From IMG/VR virus record IMGVR_UViG_3300050821_016407, positions 1 to 37,262 of that record: a stretch of 37,262 nt of DNA; one strand, 5' to 3'. The position numbers and the translations under genes were made by a program. Shown here piece by piece: positions 10,520 to 21,000 of this stretch. Source of the stretch: a virus. Under the pieces are notes generated by a model that was not told the origin of the DNA, ran no database searches, and was given only the letters and a program-made list of their open reading frames with translations. The number at the start of each line of letters is the position of its first letter. Positions within the stretch are counted from its first letter, which is position 1.

Positions 10520-13048
10520 TCAAGCGGCGGGCGGAGGGCCCTGTGTTGCGGCGAATGCGCTCTCCGCGCTTGGGCGGTCTTTGATCTTCCCCCGCGGCGG
10601 CTTCTGCGACGGCGGGCCCGATGGCGGCGCAGATGGCGCGTAGGCCGCCTGCAACGTGCGCACGCGCGCGCCATCGGCAATCGGATCGAGCGGCATGCCG
10701 AGAAAACGCGAGACGCTCTGCCGCTCCGCCGGGGGAAGCTTCACGTCCGGGTGGGCCGCGTGAAAGTCGAGGACCTCCTGCCGCATCATCCCGAGCACGT
10801 GCGGATAGATGGTCTGCGCCGCGTCGAGATGCGCATCGGACAGCGTCCCGCTCGCGACGTGCTCGAGCAGGCGCATCGGGTTGGCTACGATTTCGGCCTT
10901 GTCGTGAAAGTCGAGCTTCTGTTGCGCCGTCGGCTCCCAGTCGTTTGGGGCGAACGGCGCTGGGGGCGCGGGGGCGCGCGGAATGGCCGCGTGGAGGTAT
11001 TGGACCGTCTGCGCCATCTTCCCCTGCCATGCATCCGCGACGTTCGGAGCGGTCCGCGCGAGGGGGCCAGAGAGCGCCGCCGTGGACGCCGCAAGCGCTT
11101 GCGGATTGCCGACGAGCGTCTCGAGCTGGCTTCCGAGCTTCGCCACGCTCTGGTCCGGGGAGAGGCCCGTCGTCGAGCCAAGCAGCGACGTCATATGCGC
11201 TTGGCTGCGTGGCGCGGTTGCCTCGATGCCTTCGGACGCGAGCCGGCGCACGACGGCGCGCACGCCGCCCATCGTCGCCGCAAGGCGCTTTCCGCTCTCG
11301 CTCGCGAGCACGCCCGCAAAGACGTCTGGCCCCTCCTTCGCTGCGCGCTTGGCGATAGCGCTGAGATACACGAGCCCACGGTTTTCGGCCCACCGCTTCG
11401 CGAGAAAGTCGAGCGCCATTCCGGCGGGCCGCGCGAGCTGCTGTCCAAACATCGCCCCGGCGGGGCCGCCGAGCGCGGCGCCGATGCCCGTTCCAGCGGC
11501 CTGCACCGCCGCGCTCATCGGGCCGTGGCCCATCGTGAGCATGCTGGACAGGCTCATGTACCGGTTGCCGACGTCCTGGCGGTCGAGGATGGCCGCAAAC
11601 TTCTCCAGCTGCGAAAGCTTCGCGTAGGCGGCTTTGCTCTTTACGAGCGCGCCGACGAGCTCGGGGTTTTCACTGGCCGCGGCAACGGCGTCCGCCGCCT
11701 GGTGGACGTGATCGCGCACGACTTGATAGGCAGCGTCCTTGAGCTGATCGAGCGCCGTCACGGTCTCTACGCCGCGTGCGCCGCCTTCGTTCTGCGCGCG
11801 CGTGATCGGGTTGACCCACTTCCGACGAAGGGCGCTCGCGAAGTTCTGCGCGTCTTCGAAGGAGACGACTTTCTGGGCATTCTCGAGCGTCGTCGTCGGA
11901 AGCGCATGCGCGGAGGCGATCACTTGCTCGAGCGCGCGCGCCTGGTCCGCGTTCATCGGCATGCGCATCTCGGGCGTGTCAAGCGCGTTGCGGAGCTCCA
12001 CGGCCAAATCCATCGGCTGAATCGCATGCTGCGCCGCGTCAGGACTGCTTTTCAGGGCGCCGTCGAGCTTTTCGATCGTGTCCCCGATCTCCCCGCCGAC
12101 TTGGTCATGCATCGCCTCGACGGCATCTCCGATGTCCTGGCGCGACATGCCGGGTTTGAGCAGCCCCGACTCGTGAACGAAATTGCCGAGCTCTTGAATC
12201 CGATCCTCGCTGAGCCCCTTTAGCGCCGAGCGCTCCGCCCCCAGCGCCTTGAGGCCGCGCGCGTTCGCGAACCGGTCGAGCCCCTCGCGCGTCGCGGGGT
12301 TGTCCAGCGCTTCGCTCGCCCGCTCCCCGATGGCCCCGACGCCACTCCCTACGAGCTGCCCAGCCCCACCGAGCACCGCCCCCGCCCCCATGCCCCAGAG
12401 AAGCGTCTCCGCGGCCTTCTGCGGGTCTCCGAACGCCGCGTGCACGAGCGCCTGGGGTGACGCCATGAGCGCGCCCTGGGTCGCGTAGTTGACGGCTGTT
12501 CCGGCCAGCTTCGTCGCGAGCGACGCTTCGGCAATCTCCGCCGCCGGAACGATGCCACGCGCGGCGGCTTGCCCGATACCCTCGACGGCGCTGAAGAGGC
12601 CTCCGGTCGCCAGGGCCGGCGCCGCGATGCCGATGGCCCCGCCGAGCGTGCGCGCCATCGAATGGTAGTCGTCCGCCGCCTTGCGACGGAGCGCCTCGTC
12701 GGGTGTCTCGGTATGCTCGCGGATGGCGTCGAGCGCGCCGAACGAAGCCTGATTGACCGCGCTCTCCGCGCCGCTCTCCAGTGACCCGACGATGCCCTTC
12801 GCGGCCTCTTCGTGGCGGACCTGGTGCGCCTCCTCTTCGTCGTGCGAGAGCAGGCCGTACTTGCCCGAGGCGAGCGCGCTCGCGACCTTCTCCGGCGCGG
12901 CCTTGTAGATGGCGCCGTCCGCACCCTTGAGCGCGACCGGCCCCGCGTCCGCGTCGAGCGCGTAGGCGCCCGAGACGAGGCCCGCGTGCACGTCTTCGGG
13001 AGACGCGTCTACGGGCTGGCCGGTTTGGCGATCGAAAACCTGGGGCAT
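10520..13048 (-). CDS. Large internal virion / DNA-ejection protein candidate
   Basis: An 842-residue Ala-rich protein, one of the largest in the phage. The N-terminus has two related short modules (PEDVHAGLVSGAYALDADAG and APEKVASALASGKYGLLSHDEE in part). Later come several membrane-active Gly/Ala segments (GGAIGIAAPALATGGLF, GMGAGAVLGGAGQLVG, GTGIGAALGGPAGAMFG) between long helices. This build is usual for podovirus internal proteins that leave the capsid and form a channel through the envelope. It lies after the fibre genes and before lysis genes. No lysozyme motif seen. Function inferred. Confidence 0.55.
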   Translation of the reverse strand: MPQVFDRQTGQPVDASPEDVHAGLVSGAYALDADAGPVALKGADGAIYKAAPEKVASALASGKYGLLSHDEEEAHQVRHEEAAKGIVGSLESGAESAVNQASFGALDAIREHTETPDEALRRKAADDYHSMARTLGGAIGIAAPALATGGLFSAVEGIGQAAARGIVPAAEIAEASLATKLAGTAVNYATQGALMASPQALVHAAFGDPQKAAETLLWGMGAGAVLGGAGQLVGSGVGAIGERASEALDNPATREGLDRFANARGLKALGAERSALKGLSEDRIQELGNFVHESGLLKPGMSRQDIGDAVEAMHDQVGGEIGDTIEKLDGALKSSPDAAQHAIQPMDLAVELRNALDTPEMRMPMNADQARALEQVIASAHALPTTTLENAQKVVSFEDAQNFASALRRKWVNPITRAQNEGGARGVETVTALDQLKDAAYQVVRDHVHQAADAVAAASENPELVGALVKSKAAYAKLSQLEKFAAILDRQDVGNRYMSLSSMLTMGHGPMSAAVQAAGTGIGAALGGPAGAMFGQQLARPAGMALDFLAKRWAENRGLVYLSAIAKRAAKEGPDVFAGVLASESGKRLAATMGGVRAVVRRLASEGIEATAPRSQAHMTSLLGSTTGLSPDQSVAKLGSQLETLVGNPQALAASTAALSGPLARTAPNVADAWQGKMAQTVQYLHAAIPRAPAPPAPFAPNDWEPTAQQKLDFHDKAEIVANPMRLLEHVASGTLSDAHLDAAQTIYPHVLGMMRQEVLDFHAAHPDVKLPPAERQSVSRFLGMPLDPIADGARVRTLQAAYAPSAPPSGPPSQKPPRGKIKDRPSAESAFAATQGPPPAA

Positions 13049-13049
13049 G

Positions 13050-13142
13050 CTACTGTTGCCTCAAGGCCGCGCCGACATCGGCCAAGCAATAACGCGACGG
13101 GCTAGAGGTCTCACCGCTCCCCGTCACCGGCGCAGAGCCCAT
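13050..13142 (-). CDS. Tiny 30-residue protein
   Basis: ATG 13142 is preceded by GGGAGGGGG, a strong ribosome site. The frame (MGSAPVTGSGETSSPSRYCL and ten more residues) ends in TAG at 13050-13052, one base before the ATG of the 842-residue gene. Ser/Gly-rich, no domain. It may be a small virion component or translational leader. Confidence 0.45.
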   Translation of the reverse strand: MGSAPVTGSGETSSPSRYCLADVGAALRQQ

Positions 13143-13179
13143 GGCCCCCTCCCGATCGATGTTTGGGTGGGAAGCCAAT

Positions 13180-14991
13180 TTATTGGACCTCGTCCCGCTC
13201 GAGCGCGTCGTCGGGCGCCGAGGCCGCTCCACCGCCGCCGGCCTGGAGTTGCTGTAATTGAATCTCGAGTGTTCGTTTCGTCGCGTTCAGACGCGCCCCA
13301 GTGGGGTCCTGGCCGACGAGCCCGGACACGTTGTGCTCGAGCGGATCGCCAGGGATGAGCGACTGGTACTGCTTGAGCAGCTCAGGACTTAGCCGCGCGC
13401 CCATAGCCTTCGCGAAGTTCGTGCGCGTCGCTTCTGCGATGGCCGCCGCTTCGGCTTTCTGGTCCGGACTTCGAATGAAGCCCGCGTTTTGGCGGAGCGC
13501 GATGAGCTTGTTCACGCCGTCGAGCGCAGAGCGCACGGACGCGAGCTGACCGGGCTGGCCGCCGTCCTTCGTCGGCTTGGCGAGCTCGGGATTCGAACCG
13601 CCCTTCACCAGGCCGTATTCGCGCGCGGCCTGTTCGCGCGACGCTTCGGGGGTGATCTCGTGCCCCGCCTCGCGCGCTTTGTCCGCGATGGCCTGCGCGC
13701 GCTCCGTCACCATCTTCGGGGTGACCGTGTTCCCGCCGCCGACGGGCGCTTCCGCCGCCTTGTAGATGGCGAACAGGCGATCGTTTAGCGCGGCCACTTT
13801 CTCGTCGCGCCGGCCGATGAGCTCCTGGCGCATCGCTTCGAGCTTGGTCTGCGCGTCCGCGTTTCCTTGGAACGTCGCCGCCCGGCGCGCAATGTCGTTC
13901 GAGGCCACCGTATATGCGCTCATGGTCGAGTCGCGCTCGGCTGCGAGCATCGCGCTTTGCTGATCAAACCCCTGCGCGTTTGCCGTCATCCGCTTGCCGA
14001 GGACGTCGAGTTTCGCGGCCATGTTCGAGCGCTGCGCGTCGATGTCCGCGGTGATGGCGTCCTCGATGATCTTCCCCGCGTAGTTTTGGCCGCCCTGCCC
14101 ATTCGGGCCGAGCGCATGCGCGCTGAAGGCGCCGAGGCCGATGGCCACCGCTGCGCCGATCTTCTGCGGCGTCGACATGTTCTGGTAGTAGCGATTCGGG
14201 TCGACCCCCTGCGCGCCGGCCTGCGCGAGCGCTTCGTCGAGCTTCGACTGCCGCGTCTTGGTCTCATCAACAAGTCGCGCGCGATGCTCGTCGTCGCGCT
14301 GCTTTTGCTGCACAAATTGTTGATGGGCGATGGCCGCGTCTTCGCCGAGCGCGCGCGACTGCTCCGAAGCGGAGTCCGCGAGCGTCTGGAGATGGCCGAG
14401 CGCTTGGGACGTGACGTCGGCTTGCTCCTGCCCCTCTTCGCCGAGCGACTTGGCGTACTCGCGCGACGCGGGCGACATGCCAGCCGCGTGCGGCACGCTT
14501 CCGCCGCCACTCACGAACTTCGCCAGCGCATCGTCGACGGGCGAACCGCCAGCGCTCGGCGCGGCGCCAGCGCCGGCCGGCGGAGGCGTGAGGTTCCTCG
14601 GCGTTGCCGGCGCAGCAGTGCCGCCCGGCGCGCCCCTCTTGGCGAGCATCGCCGCGAGCGCAGGATCGCCCGCTGCGGCATCGGCCGCTCCTGCCGCTCC
14701 CGTCGCCGCCGGATTGAACGGGGCCTGTGGCGGGAGCCCCGCGGCAGCGAGTCTATCGGCCGTGTTGTTTGCCGGCGCGGGTTGCGCCGCCTGCGCCGCC
14801 CGCCGCGCCTGGAGCGCCTGGAGCGCCGGATCGGGCTGACCCGAGCCGCCGGTGAGCGGGTCGTACCCACCGGGCGACGCGGATGCGCCGCCCATCTGTT
14901 GCAGCCAGGCGGCTTGCTGCGCGGGCGATACCTGCCCCGAATTGACGAGCGCCTGAATCTGCGCCGGAGTCGGAAGCGGAGCGTTGTTCAT
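13180..14991 (-). CDS. Coiled-coil internal or tail-associated protein
   Basis: A 603-residue protein starting MNNAPLPTPAQIQALVNSGQ. The N-terminal quarter is Ala/Pro/Gly-rich and of low complexity. Residues about 180-420 form long Gln/Ala/Glu-rich helices, with an N-terminal-proximal stretch IGAAVAIGLGAFSAHALG that is hydrophobic. The ATG overlaps the TGA of the long fibre gene (TGATG). Two large helical proteins in a row (this and the 842-residue one) after the tail genes match the ejection-protein set of podoviruses. No enzymatic motif seen. Function inferred from place and composition. Confidence 0.5.
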   Translation of the reverse strand: MNNAPLPTPAQIQALVNSGQVSPAQQAAWLQQMGGASASPGGYDPLTGGSGQPDPALQALQARRAAQAAQPAPANNTADRLAAAGLPPQAPFNPAATGAAGAADAAAGDPALAAMLAKRGAPGGTAAPATPRNLTPPPAGAGAAPSAGGSPVDDALAKFVSGGGSVPHAAGMSPASREYAKSLGEEGQEQADVTSQALGHLQTLADSASEQSRALGEDAAIAHQQFVQQKQRDDEHRARLVDETKTRQSKLDEALAQAGAQGVDPNRYYQNMSTPQKIGAAVAIGLGAFSAHALGPNGQGGQNYAGKIIEDAITADIDAQRSNMAAKLDVLGKRMTANAQGFDQQSAMLAAERDSTMSAYTVASNDIARRAATFQGNADAQTKLEAMRQELIGRRDEKVAALNDRLFAIYKAAEAPVGGGNTVTPKMVTERAQAIADKAREAGHEITPEASREQAAREYGLVKGGSNPELAKPTKDGGQPGQLASVRSALDGVNKLIALRQNAGFIRSPDQKAEAAAIAEATRTNFAKAMGARLSPELLKQYQSLIPGDPLEHNVSGLVGQDPTGARLNATKRTLEIQLQQLQAGGGGAASAPDDALERDEVQ

Positions 14992-17900
14992 CAGGCCCTC
15001 GCTCCCGAGCGCAGAAGCTCCTCGAGCCGGTTCTGTCGCTCGTTCAGGTACGCGAGCCCCGCGAGCTGCGTGCCGGCCATCTTGCCGTAGTCGACCTGCT
15101 TGTAGCCGGTGCTCGGATTCGTCTCGACGAAGCTCTTGCCGAGCGGCGTGGACTCGATCTCCTGCGCCATCGGCGACACGAACGTGCCGTGCCCTGCACC
15201 CGGGAGGTCCGGCTCTTTGTACCGGTACTGGTGCGCGTGGAGCGCATCCAGGAAGTCCTGCATGTTGTCGGGCGATGGATCGCGGACGCTTGTCTTCGCG
15301 TCCTCATCGGAGATGCCCGCGAGCGAAAGCGTCTTTTGCGGCGCCGTCGTCGGGCCCGACACGCTCGAGTATTGCGGCGCCGGTTGCCCATTCGGCAAGT
15401 ACGGCGGGACGGCCGGGTACGACTGCGAGGCCGGGTAGAGCGCGGCGGAAGGAGCCCTGACGCTCAGCGCGCCAGCCGGAAGCGCATTGAACATCGCGCT
15501 CGGGGCGAGCGTGTTCATCACGGGGAGCGGGCCCACCGGCTGATTCGTCGCGTTAATCGACGTCGCTCGAGCGGGGGTCGGCGTGCCGCCGGAAAACCCG
15601 AATGCGGAGACGCCGCCGGGGCTCGTCATGCCCGCGCTCTGCCCCACGCCGCCCGCGTAGGAGGCCATGTTCCCCCAAAGCCCGCTCTGCGGCGTGGAGG
15701 GCCCAGCGCCGCTCGACGGTCCGCCCGTGAAGACGGGCGCTGCGCCGGTCGAGACGCCGCCCGTGTTCCCCGGGCCGCCGCCATAAATGCCGCCGCCGTT
15801 GCCCTGCCCGTACCCCTGCGCGTACGGAGGAGGCGCCGGCATCTGCCGATCTGTCGCCGCCGAAGGGGCTTGGCCGGTCTGCATGAAGGCGTTGTTCGTC
15901 GCCCCTCTCGATGCGCTCGCGCCTTGCTGCGCGCTCGCCTGTTGGAGAAACGCCTGCATGCCGCGGTTGCCCGAGATGACGTTTTCCTTTGCTTCGTCAT
16001 CGCTCGTCGCGACGGCGTTCTGTTGATCGAGGTCCGAAATCTGCTCATTCGTCGCGGTCTCGCCAGTACCCTGCGAAAGTTGCATGCCGTGGCTAGTGGT
16101 CGCTAAACCGCCGCTCGATCCGGCGAGCGTTTGGAGGAGACCGCCGACAAACGGGACGGCGCCGAGGATTCCGCTCTCGAGCGCCGCACCTGGCGTCAAG
16201 CTCGTTTGCTTCGTCTCCGTCCCGAGGGAAAAGTGAAGGTCCGCCGTCGGATCAATCGACTGGTCACCTTTCGAAGAGCCGAGCTGCGAAAGAAACGAGC
16301 GCATCATGGGATTACCGCCCTCGATGCCCTCCTTCACGTTTTCGTCAGAATACGACGTCTGCCCCGACAAAAGGCCCGTGCTGCTACCGCTAGTCGTCGG
16401 GAATCCAATACTCGATGCGGGAGCCGTAAAGCCTAGAGAGATATCTCCGCTGCCCGAGTCTCCGCCCGTATTGGCGCCACCCGACGGCCCATACGTGCCG
16501 CCTCCCGAGCTACTCGGGTTGGGAAGGCCGCTTGCCGATGCGGCCGCGTTGATTCCTGCCGTGCTGCTCGGATTGCTCGAGCTATTCGCTGCGTTGATCG
16601 CTGCGCCGCCGAGCCCCGCCAGCCCACCGAAGATGGCGCTCGTGAGATTTGCGTTTGCATTGGCGGCGGCTTGGTATGCCTGCGCGTTGATCTGATTGTT
16701 GCCGAGTTGTTGCTGGACGCCTAGCTGCTCGCTCGCGAGCTCCGCCGAGCGATTCGCCTCACTCACGCCCGTCTCCGCGCCGAGCCCCGCGAGCGTGTTC
16801 TGCGAGGCCGTGTTGTATGCATTCTCCGCCGCCGTCTGATTCGCAAGCCCGTACTGACTTGCGGCGGACAGATTCGCGAGGTCGGTCTGCTGCGCGTTGC
16901 CCAGATTGGCGAGCGTCATCGCCTGCGCATTGCCAACGTTCTGGCTCGTCATGTTGTTCTGCGCGAGGAGGTTGGCGAGCGTCATCGCCTGCGCATTGCC
17001 CGCGTTGTATTGCCCGGCCGTATTCACCGCGCCCTGATTCGCGAGCGTCGCCGCTTGCGCGAGCTGCGCATTCGCGAGCGACGTGTTCTGCGCATTCGTC
17101 GCATTGAATTGGCTATTCCCTTGCGCGAGCTGCGCGTTCGCCGCGTTCGCCGCCTGCTCGTCCGACGTGTTGAACTGCGCCATCTGATTCGCGGCGCTCT
17201 GATTCGCAAGGTTCGCCGTCGACGAGAGGCCCGCCTGCGCCGTGTTGTACGACTGCGATTGCCCGCGCGCCGTGCCCGCGACCGTGCCGAGCGCTTGCTG
17301 CGCAGCCTGCGTCTCCTGCGCACGCTGAATGCCCATCTGGGCATTGAGCTGCGCCTGCGCCTGCGCGCTCTGATTCGCCGCCATCGTCTGCGCCAGACCG
17401 GCGTTCATCGCGCCGCCGCGCTGCGAGCCCAGCACGGCGAGCTGATTCGCCACCTGTTGTTGCTCGCCCTGTTGGAGCTGCAGGTCCGCCGCGCTCGTCC
17501 CGCCGCCGTTGGCCTGTGTTTGCAGTGTGTTCTCGAGATTTTGCTGCACGGCGAGCTGGGAGGCGTCGCCTGCCGTCGAGATTTGCGGCGCGCCCGTCAT
17601 CGTCGCCGGGCCCGCCGTCGCGGCGCCCATTAGCGCTCCTTGCGACTGCGCCGCGCGCGCCTGCGCAGCCTGCGCGAGGGCCGCCGAGTAGCTCGAGGCC
17701 TGCCCTTGCGCGGCTTGCCCGTACGCTGCCTGCCCCTGCGCAGCCGATGCCGATGGCGCGGTCACATTGTAGTTTTGCGGGGTCCCGTTGGCGCCAACGA
17801 AGCTGGAGAGGTTGTTCCAGACGTCGTTTAGGCCGTAGTTTCCGTCGGTCTGGCTGGGCGCGCCGGAGAGCGCGGACGGGTTGAATCCCGCATAGCCGGG

Positions 17901-18089
17901 GGCGTAGTACTGCCCCGTGCCGAAGATGCCCGTGGACTGCCCGCTCGCCGCGGGCGCAGGCTGGGCATTTCCGTTGCCCTGGGGGGCCGTCTGATTCGTT
18001 GGATTGTACGGGCTCTGATTGCCGAACGGGTTGTTGTAACCGCCGAGATAGTTCGCACCGCCCGCGTTGCCGGTATAGCTGTTTGCCAT
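14991..18089 (-). CDS. Long tail fibre with S74-type C-terminal chaperone
   Basis: A 1032-residue protein. The N-terminal 560 residues are Ala/Gln/Asn-rich with short repeats around NAQAMTLANL and ANQSAAN, likely a fibrous helical stalk. The C-terminal 106 residues look like the peptidase S74 intramolecular chaperone: SDEDAK at 927-932, a helix with FLDALHAHQYRYKEP, VSPMAQEIEST, VDYGKMAG, and a terminal coil NERQNRLEELL. In this family the chaperone trimerises the fibre and cuts itself off with a Ser-Lys dyad spaced as S-x4-K. Two more SDxxxK motifs lie at residues 581 and 696. Adsorption role inferred. Confidence 0.7.
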   Translation of the reverse strand: MANSYTGNAGGANYLGGYNNPFGNQSPYNPTNQTAPQGNGNAQPAPAASGQSTGIFGTGQYYAPGYAGFNPSALSGAPSQTDGNYGLNDVWNNLSSFVGANGTPQNYNVTAPSASAAQGQAAYGQAAQGQASSYSAALAQAAQARAAQSQGALMGAATAGPATMTGAPQISTAGDASQLAVQQNLENTLQTQANGGGTSAADLQLQQGEQQQVANQLAVLGSQRGGAMNAGLAQTMAANQSAQAQAQLNAQMGIQRAQETQAAQQALGTVAGTARGQSQSYNTAQAGLSSTANLANQSAANQMAQFNTSDEQAANAANAQLAQGNSQFNATNAQNTSLANAQLAQAATLANQGAVNTAGQYNAGNAQAMTLANLLAQNNMTSQNVGNAQAMTLANLGNAQQTDLANLSAASQYGLANQTAAENAYNTASQNTLAGLGAETGVSEANRSAELASEQLGVQQQLGNNQINAQAYQAAANANANLTSAIFGGLAGLGGAAINAANSSSNPSSTAGINAAASASGLPNPSSSGGGTYGPSGGANTGGDSGSGDISLGFTAPASSIGFPTTSGSSTGLLSGQTSYSDENVKEGIEGGNPMMRSFLSQLGSSKGDQSIDPTADLHFSLGTETKQTSLTPGAALESGILGAVPFVGGLLQTLAGSSGGLATTSHGMQLSQGTGETATNEQISDLDQQNAVATSDDEAKENVISGNRGMQAFLQQASAQQGASASRGATNNAFMQTGQAPSAATDRQMPAPPPYAQGYGQGNGGGIYGGGPGNTGGVSTGAAPVFTGGPSSGAGPSTPQSGLWGNMASYAGGVGQSAGMTSPGGVSAFGFSGGTPTPARATSINATNQPVGPLPVMNTLAPSAMFNALPAGALSVRAPSAALYPASQSYPAVPPYLPNGQPAPQYSSVSGPTTAPQKTLSLAGISDEDAKTSVRDPSPDNMQDFLDALHAHQYRYKEPDLPGAGHGTFVSPMAQEIESTPLGKSFVETNPSTGYKQVDYGKMAGTQLAGLAYLNERQNRLEELLRSGARA

Positions 18090-21000
18090 CAGGACATTCC
18101 GATCTGGCGTGACGTCGGGAGGTTTTTGTTTCCGCCGCGCTTCACTCCGACGACGAGGGAGAGCGCCGAGAGAGAGAATCCCGCGCCTCCTGGCGCGCTT
18201 TGGCTATCGGTGATCGTGAGCTGGAACGACTGGCACTTTTTCAGGACGTCGAGGCGCCACTGGTAGTTGCTCGGGTTCGACGGCGCGGTGGGCACTTGAA
18301 TCGTCGCGGCGATCGGCGTCGAGACGCTGTCGTAGTCGACATGCGCGGATAAATTCATCGTATGCGCGCTGATGTACTGGCCGAGCACATAGACGTGATA
18401 GAGCCGCTGGTAGCCCTGGATCGCTGTGGGGTTGAGCCACGCGGTCACGAGCTCGAAAGGGATGGGCGCCCCCGCGTCCGTGAAGGTCGCCGGGGTCTGG
18501 ATGTAAATCTCCCCCGTGGTCGCATTGGAAAGCGCGAGGACATCGCCGCCGCCGTGGTAGACATCCGAATCGGTCGCCAGGTGCGGCGTACCAGTGAAGG
18601 TCGACCACTGGTCGTAGTAATAGTCGTACGCGAGCGCGGTCCCGCCGGGACTCGTAAAAATGACCCACTGGTCAGGAATGAGCGCCGCGGCTGTGAATTG
18701 GATTCCCTGGCCGGAGCCGGGCTTCGTGAACGACTCGACGGGCGCGCCCTTGTACGTGCAATTCAGCGAGCGATCGAGCAGGTAGATGCCGCCCGTATTG
18801 CTCTGGAACATGAGCCCCATCTGGGTGAGGACGATGGTGTTTGCCTGCGCGCATCCGATGTTGCCAGTTGGCAATTGCGTGGGCGATCCAAGGTCGCTCT
18901 GCGCGCCTGTCGCGTCGGGTCCTTGACCCGTGATGTAGAATATCGAGTTCTTTTTGAAAATAAAAAAGTTCGCGTCCATTCTCGCGATGGCCGTAATCGG
19001 GCCACCGTCCGGGTCGACGCGGAGATTCAGCGCGGCGCAGAACTGCGCAGGCGCGCCCTCGATCGACTGCTGCGAATAGAAGAGCGTATACGGGTCGTCC
19101 GTGGTGTTCGTCCACACGCGGTTCGCGTATGTCGCAATGAGCGTGCACGCGGGCGGCGCGAAGTTCGGCAGGACGGGATTCCCCTGCGCGAGCGGCTGCG
19201 TATAGAGCAGGCCATTGCTCTGGATCGACGCGTCCGCGAGCGTGTCGGTAAACGTCGTTGTCGCCGTCAGAGGGAGTGGATAGGGATTGTACGTGGGCGC
19301 GACGGCGCTCGTAACCCGGTAGAGGAGCGTCCCACTTGCCGTCGTTCGGTACACGACGAGTCGCACCCCGGTTTTGTTCGTAAGGAAGAGCGTTGGGATC
19401 GTAATGGCGACGGAGCCGGCGCCGGCTCCGCCCACCGTAACCTGGACAGGCGGCAGTGGATTGGACGGCTCGGCGAAGCCGAACGCGTCGAGGTACTCGT
19501 AGGTTACCGAGTAGAAATAGGTCCCCGCCGCCATCAACCCGCCCGTAGTCGCTGGCGCGAAGGTGACCTCTTCGGGCCAAACGAGGAAGCCTGCCTCGAC
19601 GTACAAATGCCCGTCATACCGCTGCAGGATGCCTCCGACCGTATAGAGACTCCCATTGATGGCGGACGACAGTTGTTCGGTAGCGGACGAGAAATTCAAC
19701 GTTGTCGCGTTCACGCCGAGCAAGCTTAGAATCGTGCCGGCCTCCGTATTCGGAATGCCCTTCGCGCCATTGGCGTACACAAATACGCCGGCCGTGAGTT
19801 GCTGGCACTCGGGGACCATCCAGTCTTGATTGTTCAGGTAGCCGCCGCCAATACCGTAGAGCGTTCGGGATACGATGGTCGTCGTCGTACCGTTCCAAGC
19901 GATGCATACGTAGCACGGCTGCATTTGCGTCTGGAACGCGCAATTGATGAGAACCTGCCCATTCCACGAAAGCGGCTTGCTCGCGATGCCGAGCCCGTAC
20001 CCGATGACAACAGGCGTCGTTACCGACCCCCCGCTCGTAATCGTAAACGCCTTGAGTGTGTGTCGATAGGACTGCGAGCCGCCACCCGTCTGCACGTGCT
20101 CCGCGAACACCGTGGCTGTGCCACCGACGACGATGGCCGCCACAGCCACTGGCGTGAAGCTCGATATGGTCGTATGTATCGCCGCCAGAAACACGGCCCC
20201 AGCGCTCGTGTAAATGAGCGTCTCCACCCCAGACGAATTGTCCGCGATGGTCACCCAACAATGACTCGAGCTGTCCGTGTAACATGCGAGGCCATTGACC
20301 TGCGTTGTGCCAGAATAGGTCCAAGCAGTGTTCGTCCACACGAGCGCGGTGAAGGCTGCGTTGAGCGCCGAGACTTGTACCGTGAGGTTGCCGGCGACGA
20401 TCTTGTAGTACGCGATGAAGACAGTCCCATTCGGCGCGACGCACGCATCGAACCAGCATGGGGCAATCACGCCAGCAATGGGAGATGCCACAAATGTCAG
20501 CCCCGTCGGATTGGACGGACTGATGGTGCCCGTAGCGAGCGTGCCTCCGCCAGTATCGCATACGATGAGAATGACGTTCGCCGAGGGGACTGGAAGGAGC
20601 TTGGGTCGCCCCGCGCTGGCCCCAAAGAATCCCTGGTCGAGCACGATTGCCGTGCCCGACGCCGTATCGAACACGCTGTACCGGATGGCTCCGCGCGAAT
20701 CCTCCCACGCATATACGTCGATGCCGCCTAGGCTCGCATGGTCCGGCGAGAGTTGCTGGTAATTACCTGCGATGATGGTCTTATCGCTCTGGACGACGGG
20801 GACCATATTGCCCCGTGCGGACCACGCGTTCTCCGCTTCGATAAACGAATAGGCGCTTTTACCGTCATACGTGAGAAGCTCATTTCCGAACGCCGTGACG
20901 GCGAGCGTCGTTGCGATCGTGCCGCCCCCAACTATGCCCATCCCGAGCGCGGTATAGCCCCACCGGCGCGACACGAGCCCGGTCTGCGAAAGGATGCCGT

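Noticed and set aside
10412-12223. A 603-codon rightward frame opposite the internal virion protein
   Set aside because: Composition (Arg/His/Leu-rich) and position mirror the leftward gene; no motif.
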